64,000 nt of DNA, taken from positions 17,391 through 81,390 of the forward strand of contig NZ_FRDM01000017.1 of NCBI RefSeq assembly GCF_900143215.1, in the 5' to 3' direction. This document shows positions 49,954 to 58,473 of this stretch, piece by piece (positions within the stretch are counted from its first letter, which is position 1; each line of letters starts with the position of its first letter). A model generated the notes under the pieces. That model made no database searches. It had not been told where the DNA came from and saw nothing but the letters and a program-made list of their open reading frames with translations. The stretch is from Geodermatophilus obscurus. Lineage in GTDB: Bacteria > Actinomycetota > Actinomycetes > Mycobacteriales > Geodermatophilaceae. A program made the translations under genes and the position numbers.

Positions 49954-51960
49954 ATGGGTCGTTCGTGGTCCTCCTCGGCAGCCGGCACCAGGCTGTTCGT
50001 CACCTACGCGGTGGCGAGTCTGGTGCCGGTCGTCGCGCTCGGTGCGGTCCTGGCTCAGGGCAGCCGACAGGACGGCATCGAGCGCGGCCTGGAGCACGGC
50101 CGGGCGCAGGCCGCGGTGGTCGAGGAGATGGCGATCGCGCCGGCGCTGCACGGCGAGGACCTCGCCGGCGGCCTGACCGCGCAGGAACGCCGGCGGCTGC
50201 AGACCGCCACGGACCTGGCCGTCTTCCGCGGGTCGGTGGACCGGCTGCGGCTGCGCGACTTCAGCGGTGCCGTCGTCTTCTCCGACGACGGGTGGCTGTC
50301 CGGGTCGCCGGGCGCGATCGACCCGGGTAACGACTGGTCGGTGCCGCCCGACCACCCGGCCTTCCAGACCGCGGCGGCCGGGGCGACCGACGTGCAGATC
50401 GTGGACGGCGGCTCCTCCGGGCGGGCCGTCCGCGTGCTCCAGCCGATCGTCGCGGACTCCTCGGGCCGCTCGGTGGGCGTGCTGGAGATCCTGCTGCCCT
50501 ACGAGGCCGTCGCCGCCGACGTGGAGGCCGCGACGGCGCGTGACTACTGGCGGCTGGGCGCCGGGCTGGCCCTGCTCTACGTCGTCCTGGCCGGGATCTC
50601 CTGGTCTGCGACCCGGCGGCTGCGGCGGCAGGCCGCCCAGGCCGCCCACGACGCGCTGCACGACCCGCTGACCGGGCTGCCCAACCGCGAGATGTTCCGC
50701 CGCCGGGTCGAGGAGGCCACCCGCCGGTCGGGGAGCTGCGCGGTGGTCCTCGTCGACCTCGACCGGTTCAAGGAGGTCAACGACACCCTCGGACACCACG
50801 CCGGGGACGAGCTGCTGCGCCTGGTGGCGGACCGGCTGGCCGGCACGCTGCGGGCCGACGACACGGTGGCCCGCCTCGGCGGGGACGAGTTCGGCCTGCT
50901 GCTGCCCGGGGTCAGCCACCCCGGCGCGGCACGGGACCTGGTCGAGCTGGTGAGCGAGCAGCTGTCCACCGACGTCGTGCTCGACGGGGTGCCGCTGACG
51001 ATCGAGGCGTCCTTCGGCATCGCCCTGCACCCCGCCGACGGCGACGACGTCGAGACCCTGCTCAAGCGTGCCGACGCCGCCATGTACCAGGGCAAGCGCG
51101 GCACCACCGGCATCGTCGTCTTCGACCCTGCGCTGGCCGCCGCCCCGTCCTCCCGCCTGATCACCGCCCACGAGGTGCGCCGCGCGTTGGAGGCCGGCGA
51201 GCTGCGGCTGCACTACCAGCCCAAGGTGGACCTGCGCACCGGCCGCACCGGCGGCGTGGAAGCGCTGCTGCGGTGGCAGCACCCCGATCGCGGCCTGCTG
51301 CCGCCGGGGGAGTTCCTCCCGGCGGTGGAGCACTCCGGGATCATGGGTCCGCTCACCGAGTGGGTCATCACCCAGGCCCTCGTCGACTGCGCCGCCTGGA
51401 GCGCGGAGGGCCGCGACTGGTCGGTCGCGGTCAACGTGTCGGTGCGCAACCTCGAGCAGCCGGAGTTCGCCGCCACCGTCGTCCGGCTCGCTGCCGACAC
51501 CGGCGTCCCACCGCAGCGCCTGGTGCTCGAGGTGACCGAGACGGCCCTGCCCGTGGACCTCGGCGCGACCGCGCGGACCCTCGCCACGCTCGCCGCCCAC
51601 GGGTTCGGCACCTCGCTCGACGACTTCGGGGTCGGCTACGCCAGCCTCTCCCACCTGCGGTCCCTCGAACTGGCCGAGGTGAAGATCGACCGCAGCTTCG
51701 TGGCCGGTGTGGGCGTCAACGCCGAGGACGGCGAGGTCGTCCGGTCGCTGGTGCAGCTGGCCCACGGGCTGGGTCTCACCGTCTGCGCCGAGGGCGTGGA
51801 GACCGCGGCCGCCGCCGAGTGGCTGCGCGACGCCGGCTGTGACCGCGCGCAGGGCTTCTTCTTCTCCCGTCCCCGGCCGTGGCCGGCGCTGCCCCCGGGC
51901 GGCGTGCCGGACCCCGCCGGGTCCCGTCCTCCCACCCCCTCGCTGGAGATGACCCCGTGA
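49954..51960 (+). CDS. Membrane GGDEF-EAL diguanylate cyclase/phosphodiesterase
   Basis: A 668-residue bifunctional c-di-GMP enzyme. Helix 1 (LFVTYAVASLVPVVALGAVL, about 14-34) and helix 2 (WRLGAGLALLYVVLAGI, about 203-223) enclose an extracellular sensor of about 165 residues, CACHE-like in size. The GGDEF domain (about 236-395) has DPLTGLPNREMFRRRVEEA and the intact LGGDEF. The EAL domain (about 412-650) has VEALLRW, SLDDFGVGYASLSHLRSL, VKIDRSF and ICAEGVET-type residues, all apparently intact. Both activities are possible. Its GTGA junction with a substrate-binding lipoprotein gene suggests a ligand-bound partner. Confidence 0.93.
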   Translation: MGRSWSSSAAGTRLFVTYAVASLVPVVALGAVLAQGSRQDGIERGLEHGRAQAAVVEEMAIAPALHGEDLAGGLTAQERRRLQTATDLAVFRGSVDRLRLRDFSGAVVFSDDGWLSGSPGAIDPGNDWSVPPDHPAFQTAAAGATDVQIVDGGSSGRAVRVLQPIVADSSGRSVGVLEILLPYEAVAADVEAATARDYWRLGAGLALLYVVLAGISWSATRRLRRQAAQAAHDALHDPLTGLPNREMFRRRVEEATRRSGSCAVVLVDLDRFKEVNDTLGHHAGDELLRLVADRLAGTLRADDTVARLGGDEFGLLLPGVSHPGAARDLVELVSEQLSTDVVLDGVPLTIEASFGIALHPADGDDVETLLKRADAAMYQGKRGTTGIVVFDPALAAAPSSRLITAHEVRRALEAGELRLHYQPKVDLRTGRTGGVEALLRWQHPDRGLLPPGEFLPAVEHSGIMGPLTEWVITQALVDCAAWSAEGRDWSVAVNVSVRNLEQPEFAATVVRLAADTGVPPQRLVLEVTETALPVDLGATARTLATLAAHGFGTSLDDFGVGYASLSHLRSLELAEVKIDRSFVAGVGVNAEDGEVVRSLVQLAHGLGLTVCAEGVETAAAAEWLRDAGCDRAQGFFFSRPRPWPALPPGGVPDPAGSRPPTPSLEMTP

Positions 51961-52868
51961 CCACTGCCCGTCTCGCCCGGCGGAGCGTCGCCGCGGCCGC
52001 CCTGGCCCTGCTCACCGCCTGCTCCGCCGCGCCGGCCGACGTGCCGCGCGCCGCGTCGGCGCTCTCCGTGGACGAGGAGCTGCGCGCCCTGCTCCCGGAA
52101 GAGGTGCGCGAGGCAGGCGTCCTCACGGTGGCGACCGACGCCTCCTACCCGCCGGCCTCGTCGTTCGCGCCCGACGGCCGCACGGTGGTCGGGCTGGAAC
52201 CCGACCTCATGGCCGGGATGGGCGCCCTTCTCGGCGTGCGGGTCGAGTTCCGGCTCGCGGACTTCGACACCATGCTCGACGACCTCGCCGCCCACCGGGT
52301 CGACCTGGTCATGAGCGCCATGACCGACACGGCCGAGCGCCAGGCGCAGGCCGACTTCGTGGACTACTTCCGGGCGGGCTCGGCCATCGTGGTGCAGCGG
52401 GGCAACCCGCACGGCGTCCACGACCTGGCCGGGCTGTGCGGCGAGGCGGTGGCGGTCGAGGCCGGGACGGTGCAGGTCGGCCTGCTGGAGCGCAGCCAGG
52501 ACCGCTGCGACGACGACCCGATCCGGGTGCAGCTGCACGCCACGAACGACGACGCGCTGGTGGAGCTGCGCACCGGCCGGGTCGCCGCCGTCCTGACCGA
52601 CTACCCGCCGGCGGTCTTCATCACGACGAACGAGCGCACCCAGGGAGCCTTCCAGCTGGTCTCCGACGTCCAGTACGAGCCCGGCCTGTACGGCATCGCG
52701 GTGCCCCGGGACCGGGCCGGGCTGCGGGATGCGCTCGCCGGTGCGCTGCAGGCCCTGGTCGACTCCGGTGTGTACGCCCAGGTGCTGGAGACCTGGGAGG
52801 TCGCCAGCGGCGCGGTGTCCGAGGTGACCGTCAACGGCGGGGCTCCCCTCGCTCCCGAGACGCCGTGA
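51957..52868 (+). CDS. Extracellular solute-binding protein family 3, lipoprotein
   Basis: A 303-residue amino-acid-type periplasmic binding protein. The signal has RRSVAAAALALLTACSAAPA with lipobox LTAC, so it is anchored outside the membrane. The fold begins VREAGVLTVATDASYPPASS and includes GLEPDLMAGMGALLGVRVEF and ADFDTMLDDLAAHRVDLVMS, then AMTDTAERQAQADFVDYF, all standard for family 3. No permease or ATPase gene lies near. Its GTG overlaps the TGA of the GGDEF-EAL gene, so it is coupled to it and may act as that enzyme's external sensor. Confidence 0.92.
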   Translation: MTTARLARRSVAAAALALLTACSAAPADVPRAASALSVDEELRALLPEEVREAGVLTVATDASYPPASSFAPDGRTVVGLEPDLMAGMGALLGVRVEFRLADFDTMLDDLAAHRVDLVMSAMTDTAERQAQADFVDYFRAGSAIVVQRGNPHGVHDLAGLCGEAVAVEAGTVQVGLLERSQDRCDDDPIRVQLHATNDDALVELRTGRVAAVLTDYPPAVFITTNERTQGAFQLVSDVQYEPGLYGIAVPRDRAGLRDALAGALQALVDSGVYAQVLETWEVASGAVSEVTVNGGAPLAPETP

Positions 52869-52930
52869 CGGTCGGCGGGTGGCTGCCTCCGACGACGTGT
52901 CGGGCAGCCACCCGCCTGGTGACGTGCTGG

Positions 52931-53018
52931 GACGGCCCCCCTGCAGGGTCCCGCCGCGCGGCCCCGTCCCGGGTCCCGCCCCGAGCTCACGAGGGGTGGG
53001 GAGGACGGGGCCCTTCTG
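52931..53018 (-). repeat. Stop-abutting 3' element (family 3 copy) after the acyl-CoA dehydrogenase gene
   Basis: In gene direction the TAG is followed by CAGAAGGGCCCCGTCC, TCCCCACCCCTCGTGAGCTC, GGGGCGGGACCCGGGACGGG, then GCGGCGGGACCCTGCAGG and GGGGCCGTCCC. GGGCCCCGTCC pairs with GGACGGGGCC. It lies at a convergent junction with the binding-protein gene, and 52869-52930 shows only a repeated GGGTGGCTGCC. Confidence 0.65.
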
Positions 53019-55046
53019 CTACTGGCCGGGCGGGACCTCCAGGGAGGTCGCCGTCCCGCGGCGCAGCCCGGTGTCGTGGGTGGCCCGGTCGTGGGCGGAC
53101 ATCGCCTCCTGGCGGCCGGGCTCCTCGCGCAGGATCGCCGCGCCCTTCCAGTCCTCCGGGATGGCGAAGGCGTCGACCAGCGTGACCATGTGCGGGCGCA
53201 GGTCCTTGAGCAGCGCGTTCACCGTGGCGGTGAGCGCCTTGGAGCGGTTCGCGGTGAGCCGGCCGTGCTCGAGGAACCAGGCCCGGTCGGCCTCGATGGT
53301 CGACAGCGCGTACAGGTCGCAGACCCGCTCGAGCAGCGCCCTGGCGCCGGCGTCGGTCGCCCGCTCGATGCCGGCGACGAAGGCCTCCAGCACGACGCGG
53401 TCGACATGCACCTGCGCCGTCCGCAGCACGTGGTCCTGGACGTCGTTGAAGACGTCGAACGGCCGGACGCCGGGGGTCGCCGCGCCGCGCCGCAGCCGCC
53501 GGATCGCGCCCTCGAGCACGTGCTTCTCGCGGTCCTCGAGCATCTTGAGCTGCCAGCCGCGGTCGAGCAGCGGCACCTCGTCCTCCCGGCCGGGGACGGC
53601 GTCGACGAGCCGGGCGATCAGGCCGCGGGCCGCCGTCCGCTCCAGCACGGTCTCGCGCACCATGTCGGCGATGAAGCCCACCTTGCCCCAGCCGTCGAGC
53701 GAGCCGAAGGCGTCGCGGTAGCCGGTGAGCAGGCCCTTGGCGACGAGCTGCAGCAGGACGGTGTTGTCGCCCTCGAACGTGGTGAACACGTCGGTGTCGG
53801 CCTTGAGGTGCGGCAGCCGGTTCTCCTGCAGGTAGCCCGCACCGCCGCAGGCCTCACGGGCCATCTGGATGGTCCGCGTGGCGTGCCAGGTCTGCGCGGC
53901 CTTGAGCCCGGCCGCCCGGGACTCCAGCTCCCGCTGCGCGGCCTCGTCGAGGTCCTCCGCGCCCTGGACGTCGTGCATCGTGCCGACCAGCTCCTCCTGG
54001 GCGAAGGAGTAGGCGTAGGTGGCGGCCAGGGCCGGCAGCAGCTTGCGCTGGTGCACGAGGTAGTCGTTGAGCAGGACCTCGCGGTCGGCGCCGGGCGCGG
54101 AGAACTGCCGGCGGGTCTCGCCGTAGCGGACGGCGATGTCGAGGGCCAGCTTGGTCGCGGCCGCCGCGGAGCCGCCGACGCTCACCCGGCCGCGGACCAG
54201 GGTGCCCAGCATGGTGAAGAAGCGGCGGGTCTCGTTCTCGATCGAGCTGGTGTAGGTGCCGTCCTCGGCGACCTGGCCGTACCGGTCGAGCAGCATGTCC
54301 CGCGGCACGGCGACGTGGTCGAAGGACAGCCGGCCGTTGTCGACGCCGAGCAGGCCGGCCTTGGGGCCGTCGTCCCCGATGGTGACGCCGGGCATCGGAT
54401 CTCCCTGCTCGTCGCGGATCGGCACCAGCCAGGCGTGCACCCCGTGCCGCTCGCCGTTGGTCACCAGCTGGGCGAACACGACCGCCATCCGGCCGTCCTC
54501 GGCCGCGTTGCCGATGTAGTCCTTGCGCGCGGCCTCGTGCGGCGTGTGCAGGTCGAAGGTCTGCGTCGCGGAGTCGTAGGTGCACGTCGTCCGCAGCTGC
54601 TGGACGTCGGAGCCGTGCCCGGTCTCGGTCATGGCGAAGCAGCCGGGCAGGTCGAAGCTCATGATGGCGGGCAGGTACGCGTCGTGCTGGCGCTGGGTGC
54701 CCAGCGCCTGGACGGCGCCGCCGAACAGCCCCCACTGGACGCCGGCCTTGACCATCAGCGACAGGTCGGTGAACGCCAGCATCTCGATCGAGGTGACCGA
54801 GCCGCCGGCGTCGTCCTCGCCGCCGTACTCCTTGGGGAACCCGAGGGTGACCCGGCCGGACGCGGCGATCCTGCGCGCCATCCGGGTGACCCGCTCGCGG
54901 GCCTCCTGCACGTTCTCGCCGTAGACCGGCAGCAGGTCCGGGTCGTGCAGGTTCTCCCGCGCGTCGCGGCGCACGTGGCCCCAGCGGCCGTCGAGCACCT
55001 CGGTGAGCGCCTTCGGGTCCACCGCGTGCGGCAGGCTCGTCGTCAC
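53019..55046 (-). CDS. Acyl-CoA dehydrogenase/oxidase, ACOX-like
   Basis: A 675-residue flavoprotein of the long acyl-CoA oxidase-like type. The FAD region has GCFAMTETGHGSDVQQLRTT and ARKDYIGNAAEDGRMAVVFA. The base Glu is in DVFTTFEGDNTVLLQLVAKG. The C-terminal half is the second helical domain, up to PHMVTLVDAFAIPEDW. It oxidises acyl-CoA to enoyl-CoA; oxidase or dehydrogenase activity cannot be told from sequence. Its GTG (55046) overlaps the TGA of tetR as GTGA, so the two are coupled. RBS AAGGAGG precedes it. Confidence 0.92.
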   Translation of the reverse strand: MTTSLPHAVDPKALTEVLDGRWGHVRRDARENLHDPDLLPVYGENVQEARERVTRMARRIAASGRVTLGFPKEYGGEDDAGGSVTSIEMLAFTDLSLMVKAGVQWGLFGGAVQALGTQRQHDAYLPAIMSFDLPGCFAMTETGHGSDVQQLRTTCTYDSATQTFDLHTPHEAARKDYIGNAAEDGRMAVVFAQLVTNGERHGVHAWLVPIRDEQGDPMPGVTIGDDGPKAGLLGVDNGRLSFDHVAVPRDMLLDRYGQVAEDGTYTSSIENETRRFFTMLGTLVRGRVSVGGSAAAATKLALDIAVRYGETRRQFSAPGADREVLLNDYLVHQRKLLPALAATYAYSFAQEELVGTMHDVQGAEDLDEAAQRELESRAAGLKAAQTWHATRTIQMAREACGGAGYLQENRLPHLKADTDVFTTFEGDNTVLLQLVAKGLLTGYRDAFGSLDGWGKVGFIADMVRETVLERTAARGLIARLVDAVPGREDEVPLLDRGWQLKMLEDREKHVLEGAIRRLRRGAATPGVRPFDVFNDVQDHVLRTAQVHVDRVVLEAFVAGIERATDAGARALLERVCDLYALSTIEADRAWFLEHGRLTANRSKALTATVNALLKDLRPHMVTLVDAFAIPEDWKGAAILREEPGRQEAMSAHDRATHDTGLRRGTATSLEVPPGQ

Positions 55047-55693
55047 GGTCCCTCCTCCTTGTTGCGGGTCACCACGCCGGAGAGCCCGGCCCAGGCGAGA
55101 TCGGTCAGGTGGGCCGCGAGCTCGACCCGGGGCATCGGCCGGTCGGCCTGCAGCCACCAGTCGCCGGCCGAGCGGACCAGGCCGACCAGGCCGTGGCCCC
55201 ACGGCAGGGCGGCCGACGGGTCGCGGCCGGCCTCCTGCAGGGCGACGGCGACGATGGCCGCCGCCTCGTCGCCGACCAGGTGGGACAGGTTGGCGATCGG
55301 GTCGGCGTCCTCCGGCCGGTCGGCCGGCGGCGGCTGGACGACGAACCGGTAGAGCTCGGGGTCGGCCTCCAGGAAGGCCAGGTAGGTCTCGACGGCGACG
55401 GCGAGCATCTGCCGCGGGCCCGAGGTGCCGGTCATGGCCGCGCGCAGCCGGGACATCAGGTGGCCGGCCACCCGGGCGCAGACGGCGACGTGCAGCTCGG
55501 TGCGGTCGGCGAAGTGCCGGTAGACGACGGTCTTGCTGGTTCCGGCGGCGGTGGCGATCTCCTCCATGCCGACGCCGGCACCGTGCCGGCCCACCGCGGC
55601 GATGGTGGCGTCGACCAGCTGCTCGCGGCGGGCGCGGCGGTGCTCGTCCCACCGCGAGTCGCGGCGGTCGCGCCTCGACGTCTCGAACTTCAC
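55043..55693 (-). CDS. TetR-family regulator of the adjacent fatty-acid genes
   Basis: A 216-residue repressor. The N-terminal HTH (residues 20-65) is RREQLVDATIAAVGRHGAGV with GMEEIATAAGTSKTVVYRHF, where the AAGTSKTVVYRHF stretch is the recognition helix. The rest is a ligand domain with YLAFLEADPELYRFVVQPPP. GTG 55693 gives VKFETSRRDRRDSRW, an Arg-rich N-terminal arm of the kind seen in TetR proteins binding long operators. The palindrome at 55694-55724 lies right at its promoter. An acyl-CoA ligand is likely from the neighbours. Confidence 0.9.
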   Translation of the reverse strand: MKFETSRRDRRDSRWDEHRRARREQLVDATIAAVGRHGAGVGMEEIATAAGTSKTVVYRHFADRTELHVAVCARVAGHLMSRLRAAMTGTSGPRQMLAVAVETYLAFLEADPELYRFVVQPPPADRPEDADPIANLSHLVGDEAAAIVAVALQEAGRDPSAALPWGHGLVGLVRSAGDWWLQADRPMPRVELAAHLTDLAWAGLSGVVTRNKEEGP

Positions 55694-55724
55694 GACACTA
55701 ACAGTACCTGATACCGTGAGTGTC
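55694..55724. promoter_or_regulatory. TetR operator palindrome in the divergent fatty-acid regulon
   Basis: GACACTAACAGTA and TACCGTGAGTGTC are 13-bp arms with two mismatches, centred between tetR (start 55693) and the thiolase gene (start 55791). Its position allows one repressor to control both directions. Confidence 0.65.
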
Positions 55725-55790
55725 AGGCACTCCTCGAGGCGGTGATCCGCCGCCCCCTGCCCCGCTCCAGTGATCCCGGAGGTCACCCCG

Positions 55791-57077
55791 ATGGCTCCGC
55801 AGACCCGGAAGGCCGCGATCGTCGGCGGCAACCGCATCCCCTTCGCCCGCTCGAACTCCGCGTACGCGCAGGCGTCCAACCAGGACATGCTCACCGCGAC
55901 GCTGGACGGGCTGGTGGCCCGCTTCGGGCTGCAGGGCCAGCGGGTCGGCGAGGTCGTCGCCGGCGCCGTCCTCAAGCACGCGCGCGACTTCAACCTGACC
56001 CGCGAGGCGGTCCTCGGCTCGCGGTTGTCGGCCGCCACCCCGGCCTACGACGTGCAGCAGGCCTGCGGCACCGGGCTCGAGGCCGCCGTCCTCGTCGCCA
56101 ACAAGATCGCGCTGGGGCAGATCGAGTCCGGCATCGCCGGTGGCGTCGACACCACCTCCGACGCCCCGCTGGCCATCCACGACGAGATGCGCCGCGTGCT
56201 GATCGCGCTCGGCAGCGCCAGGACGGTGCAGCAGCGGCTCGCGGCCCTCGCCGGCGTGCGACCCGGGATGTTCGTGCCCGAGGCCCCGCGCAACGCCGAG
56301 CCGCGCACCGGCCTGTCGATGGGCGAGCACCAGGCGATCACCGCCAGGCAGTGGGAGATCAGCCGTGAGGCCCAGGACGAGTTGACCGTCCGCTCGCACC
56401 ACGACCTCGCCGCCGCTTACGAGCGCGGCTTCTTCGACGATCTGGTCACCCCCTACCTGGGCCTGACCCGCGACGAGAACCTGCGCCCGGACACCTCGGT
56501 GGAGAAGCTGGCGAAGCTGAAGCCGGTGTTCGGCGCGGGCGACCCCGACGCCACCATGACCGCGGGCAACTCGACGCCGCTGACCGACGGCGCCTCCGCC
56601 GTCCTGCTGGCCTCCGACGAGTGGGCTGCGTCGCGGGGGCTGCCCGTGCTCGCCCACCTCGTCGACGCCCAGACCGCCGCCGTCGACTACGTGCACGGCG
56701 GCGAGGGCCTGCTGATGGCCCCGGCGTACGCCGTCCCGGTGCTGCTGGCCCGCAACGGCCTGACGCTGCAGGACTTCGACTACTACGAGATCCACGAGGC
56801 CTTCGCCTCGACGGTGCTCGCCACGCTGAAGGCCTGGGCGGACCCGGCGTTCTGCAAGGAGCGGCTGGGCCTGGACGCCCCGCTGGGCTCCATCGACCGG
56901 TCGAGGCTCAACGTCAACGGCTCGTCGCTGGCGGCCGGTCACCCGTTCGCCGCGACCGGCGGGCGCATCGTCGCCTCGCTGGCCAAGCAGCTGCACGAGG
57001 CGGGCCCCGGCAAGCGCGGCCTCATCTCCGTCTGCGCGGCCGGCGGCCAGGGCGTCGTCGCGATCCTCGAGTCCTGA
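55791..57077 (+). CDS. Acetyl-CoA C-acyltransferase (thiolase)
   Basis: A 428-residue thiolase of the FadI/FadA type. The nucleophilic Cys is in YDVQQACGTGLEAAVLVANK near residue 91. NSTPLTDGASAVLLASDEWA is conserved, the His is in NVNGSSLAAGHPFAATGGRI, and the second Cys is in LISVCAAGGQG. It cleaves 3-ketoacyl-CoA to acetyl-CoA in beta-oxidation, or could condense in reverse. GGAGGT precedes ATG 55791. It leads a three-gene operon with FabG4 and MaoC types. Confidence 0.95.
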   Translation: MAPQTRKAAIVGGNRIPFARSNSAYAQASNQDMLTATLDGLVARFGLQGQRVGEVVAGAVLKHARDFNLTREAVLGSRLSAATPAYDVQQACGTGLEAAVLVANKIALGQIESGIAGGVDTTSDAPLAIHDEMRRVLIALGSARTVQQRLAALAGVRPGMFVPEAPRNAEPRTGLSMGEHQAITARQWEISREAQDELTVRSHHDLAAAYERGFFDDLVTPYLGLTRDENLRPDTSVEKLAKLKPVFGAGDPDATMTAGNSTPLTDGASAVLLASDEWAASRGLPVLAHLVDAQTAAVDYVHGGEGLLMAPAYAVPVLLARNGLTLQDFDYYEIHEAFASTVLATLKAWADPAFCKERLGLDAPLGSIDRSRLNVNGSSLAAGHPFAATGGRIVASLAKQLHEAGPGKRGLISVCAAGGQGVVAILES

Positions 57078-57129
57078 CCCCTCCCGGCCATTTCCGCGGA
57101 AACCGCCGGCTACTGAGAGGACACACCCC

Positions 57130-58473
57130 GTGAGTGACTGGTATCGCGACCTCGCCAACTCCGGCGTCGGTTCGACCCTCGTCAAGCAGCTCGGCCTGCC
57201 CCGACCGGCCGTGCTCCGCAGGTACGAGCCCGGCGCTCCGCTGCTGACCGGCCCGGCCGTGGTCGGCACCACCGGTGGGAGCCGGCTGCACGAGATCCTG
57301 ATCCGCCTGCTCGAGGACGCCGGCGTCCCCGTGCAGCCGCCGGCGGCCACGGACGGCGAGCGGCTGGGCGCCGTGCTGCTCGACGCCACCGGCGTGACCG
57401 GCCCGGCCGATCTCAGCGCGGCGCAGGAGTTCCTGACGCCGGCGGTTCGGCGGCTCGGCCCCTCCGGCCGGGTGCTGGTGCTGGCCGACCCGCCGTCGGA
57501 CGCCGGCTCCCCGGCGCAGGCCGCGGCCCGGCAGGCCCTGGAGGGGCTGGTCCGCTCGATCGCCAAGGAGCTGCGCAACGGCGCGACGGCGAACCTGCTG
57601 GTCGTGCCGGCCGGTGCGGAGGCCTCCGTCCCCGGCCCGGTGCGCTTCTTCCTCTCCGGCCGCTCGGCCTACGTCGACGGCCAGGTGGTTGCCCTCACCA
57701 CGGCCGACGTCCCGGCGGACGAGGACGAGGAGCGCCCGCTGGCCGGCAGGGTCGCCGTCGTCACGGGCGCCGCCCGCGGCATCGGCGCCGCGATCGCGCG
57801 GGTCCTGTCCCGCGACGGCGCGCACGTGGTCGCCGTCGACGTCCCGGCGGCCGGTGACGAGCTGGCCGAGGTGGTCAACGAGATCGGCGGGACGGCGTTC
57901 CAGCTCGACATCACCGCGCCCGACGCGGCGCAGCGGCTGATCGCCCACCTGCGCGAGCGGCGCGGCGGCGTCGACGTCGTCGTCCACAACGCCGGCATCA
58001 CCCGCGACAAGCTGCTGGTCAACATGGACGCCGCCCGCTGGCACGCGGTGATGGCGGTGAACCTGCAGGCGCAGCTGGACCTCACCCAGGCGCTCCTCGA
58101 CGCCGAGGGCGTGCTGCGGCCCGGCGCCCGGGTGGTCTGCGTGAGCTCGCAGTCGGGCATCGCCGGCAACCGCGGGCAGACCAACTACGCGGCGTCCAAG
58201 GCCGGCGTCATCGGCATGGTGCGGGCGTGGGCGCCGGCGTTCGCCGAGCGCGGCGCGACGATCAACGCGGTGGCGCCGGGCTTCATCGTCACCGAGATGA
58301 CGGCGAGGATGCCCTTCGGCACCCGCGAGATCGGCTCGCGGATCAACTCGCTGCAGCAGGGCGGCCTGCCGGTCGACGTCGCCGAGACGATCGCCTGGCT
58401 GGCGCAGCCCAGCGCCGCCGGGGTGAACGGCCAGGTCGTGCGGGTGTGCGGCCAGTCGTTCCTGGGGGCGTGA
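57130..58473 (+). CDS. fabG4: 3-oxoacyl-CoA/ACP reductase, high-molecular-weight FabG4 type
   Basis: A 447-residue SDR reductase with a 205-residue flavodoxin-like N-terminal extension (FabG4 type). The NAD(P) motif is VAVVTGAARGIGAAIARVLS near residue 215, N-A-G is in HNAGITRDKLLVNMD, and the catalytic Ser, Tyr and Lys are in VCVSSQSGIAGNRGQTNYAA and SKAG. The HMw FabG of mycobacteria is an NADH-dependent 3-ketoacyl-CoA reductase. GTG at 57130 begins MSDWYRDLANSGVGSTLVKQ, the standard start. It lies 52 bp after the thiolase gene and overlaps the MaoC gene in TGATG. Confidence 0.95.
   Translation: MSDWYRDLANSGVGSTLVKQLGLPRPAVLRRYEPGAPLLTGPAVVGTTGGSRLHEILIRLLEDAGVPVQPPAATDGERLGAVLLDATGVTGPADLSAAQEFLTPAVRRLGPSGRVLVLADPPSDAGSPAQAAARQALEGLVRSIAKELRNGATANLLVVPAGAEASVPGPVRFFLSGRSAYVDGQVVALTTADVPADEDEERPLAGRVAVVTGAARGIGAAIARVLSRDGAHVVAVDVPAAGDELAEVVNEIGGTAFQLDITAPDAAQRLIAHLRERRGGVDVVVHNAGITRDKLLVNMDAARWHAVMAVNLQAQLDLTQALLDAEGVLRPGARVVCVSSQSGIAGNRGQTNYAASKAGVIGMVRAWAPAFAERGATINAVAPGFIVTEMTARMPFGTREIGSRINSLQQGGLPVDVAETIAWLAQPSAAGVNGQVVRVCGQSFLGA

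Noticed and set aside
48421..51765. Minus-strand frame of over 1,100 codons opposite the amidase and GGDEF-EAL genes
   Set aside because: Antisense shadow; it crosses two unrelated plus genes and an intergenic repeat.
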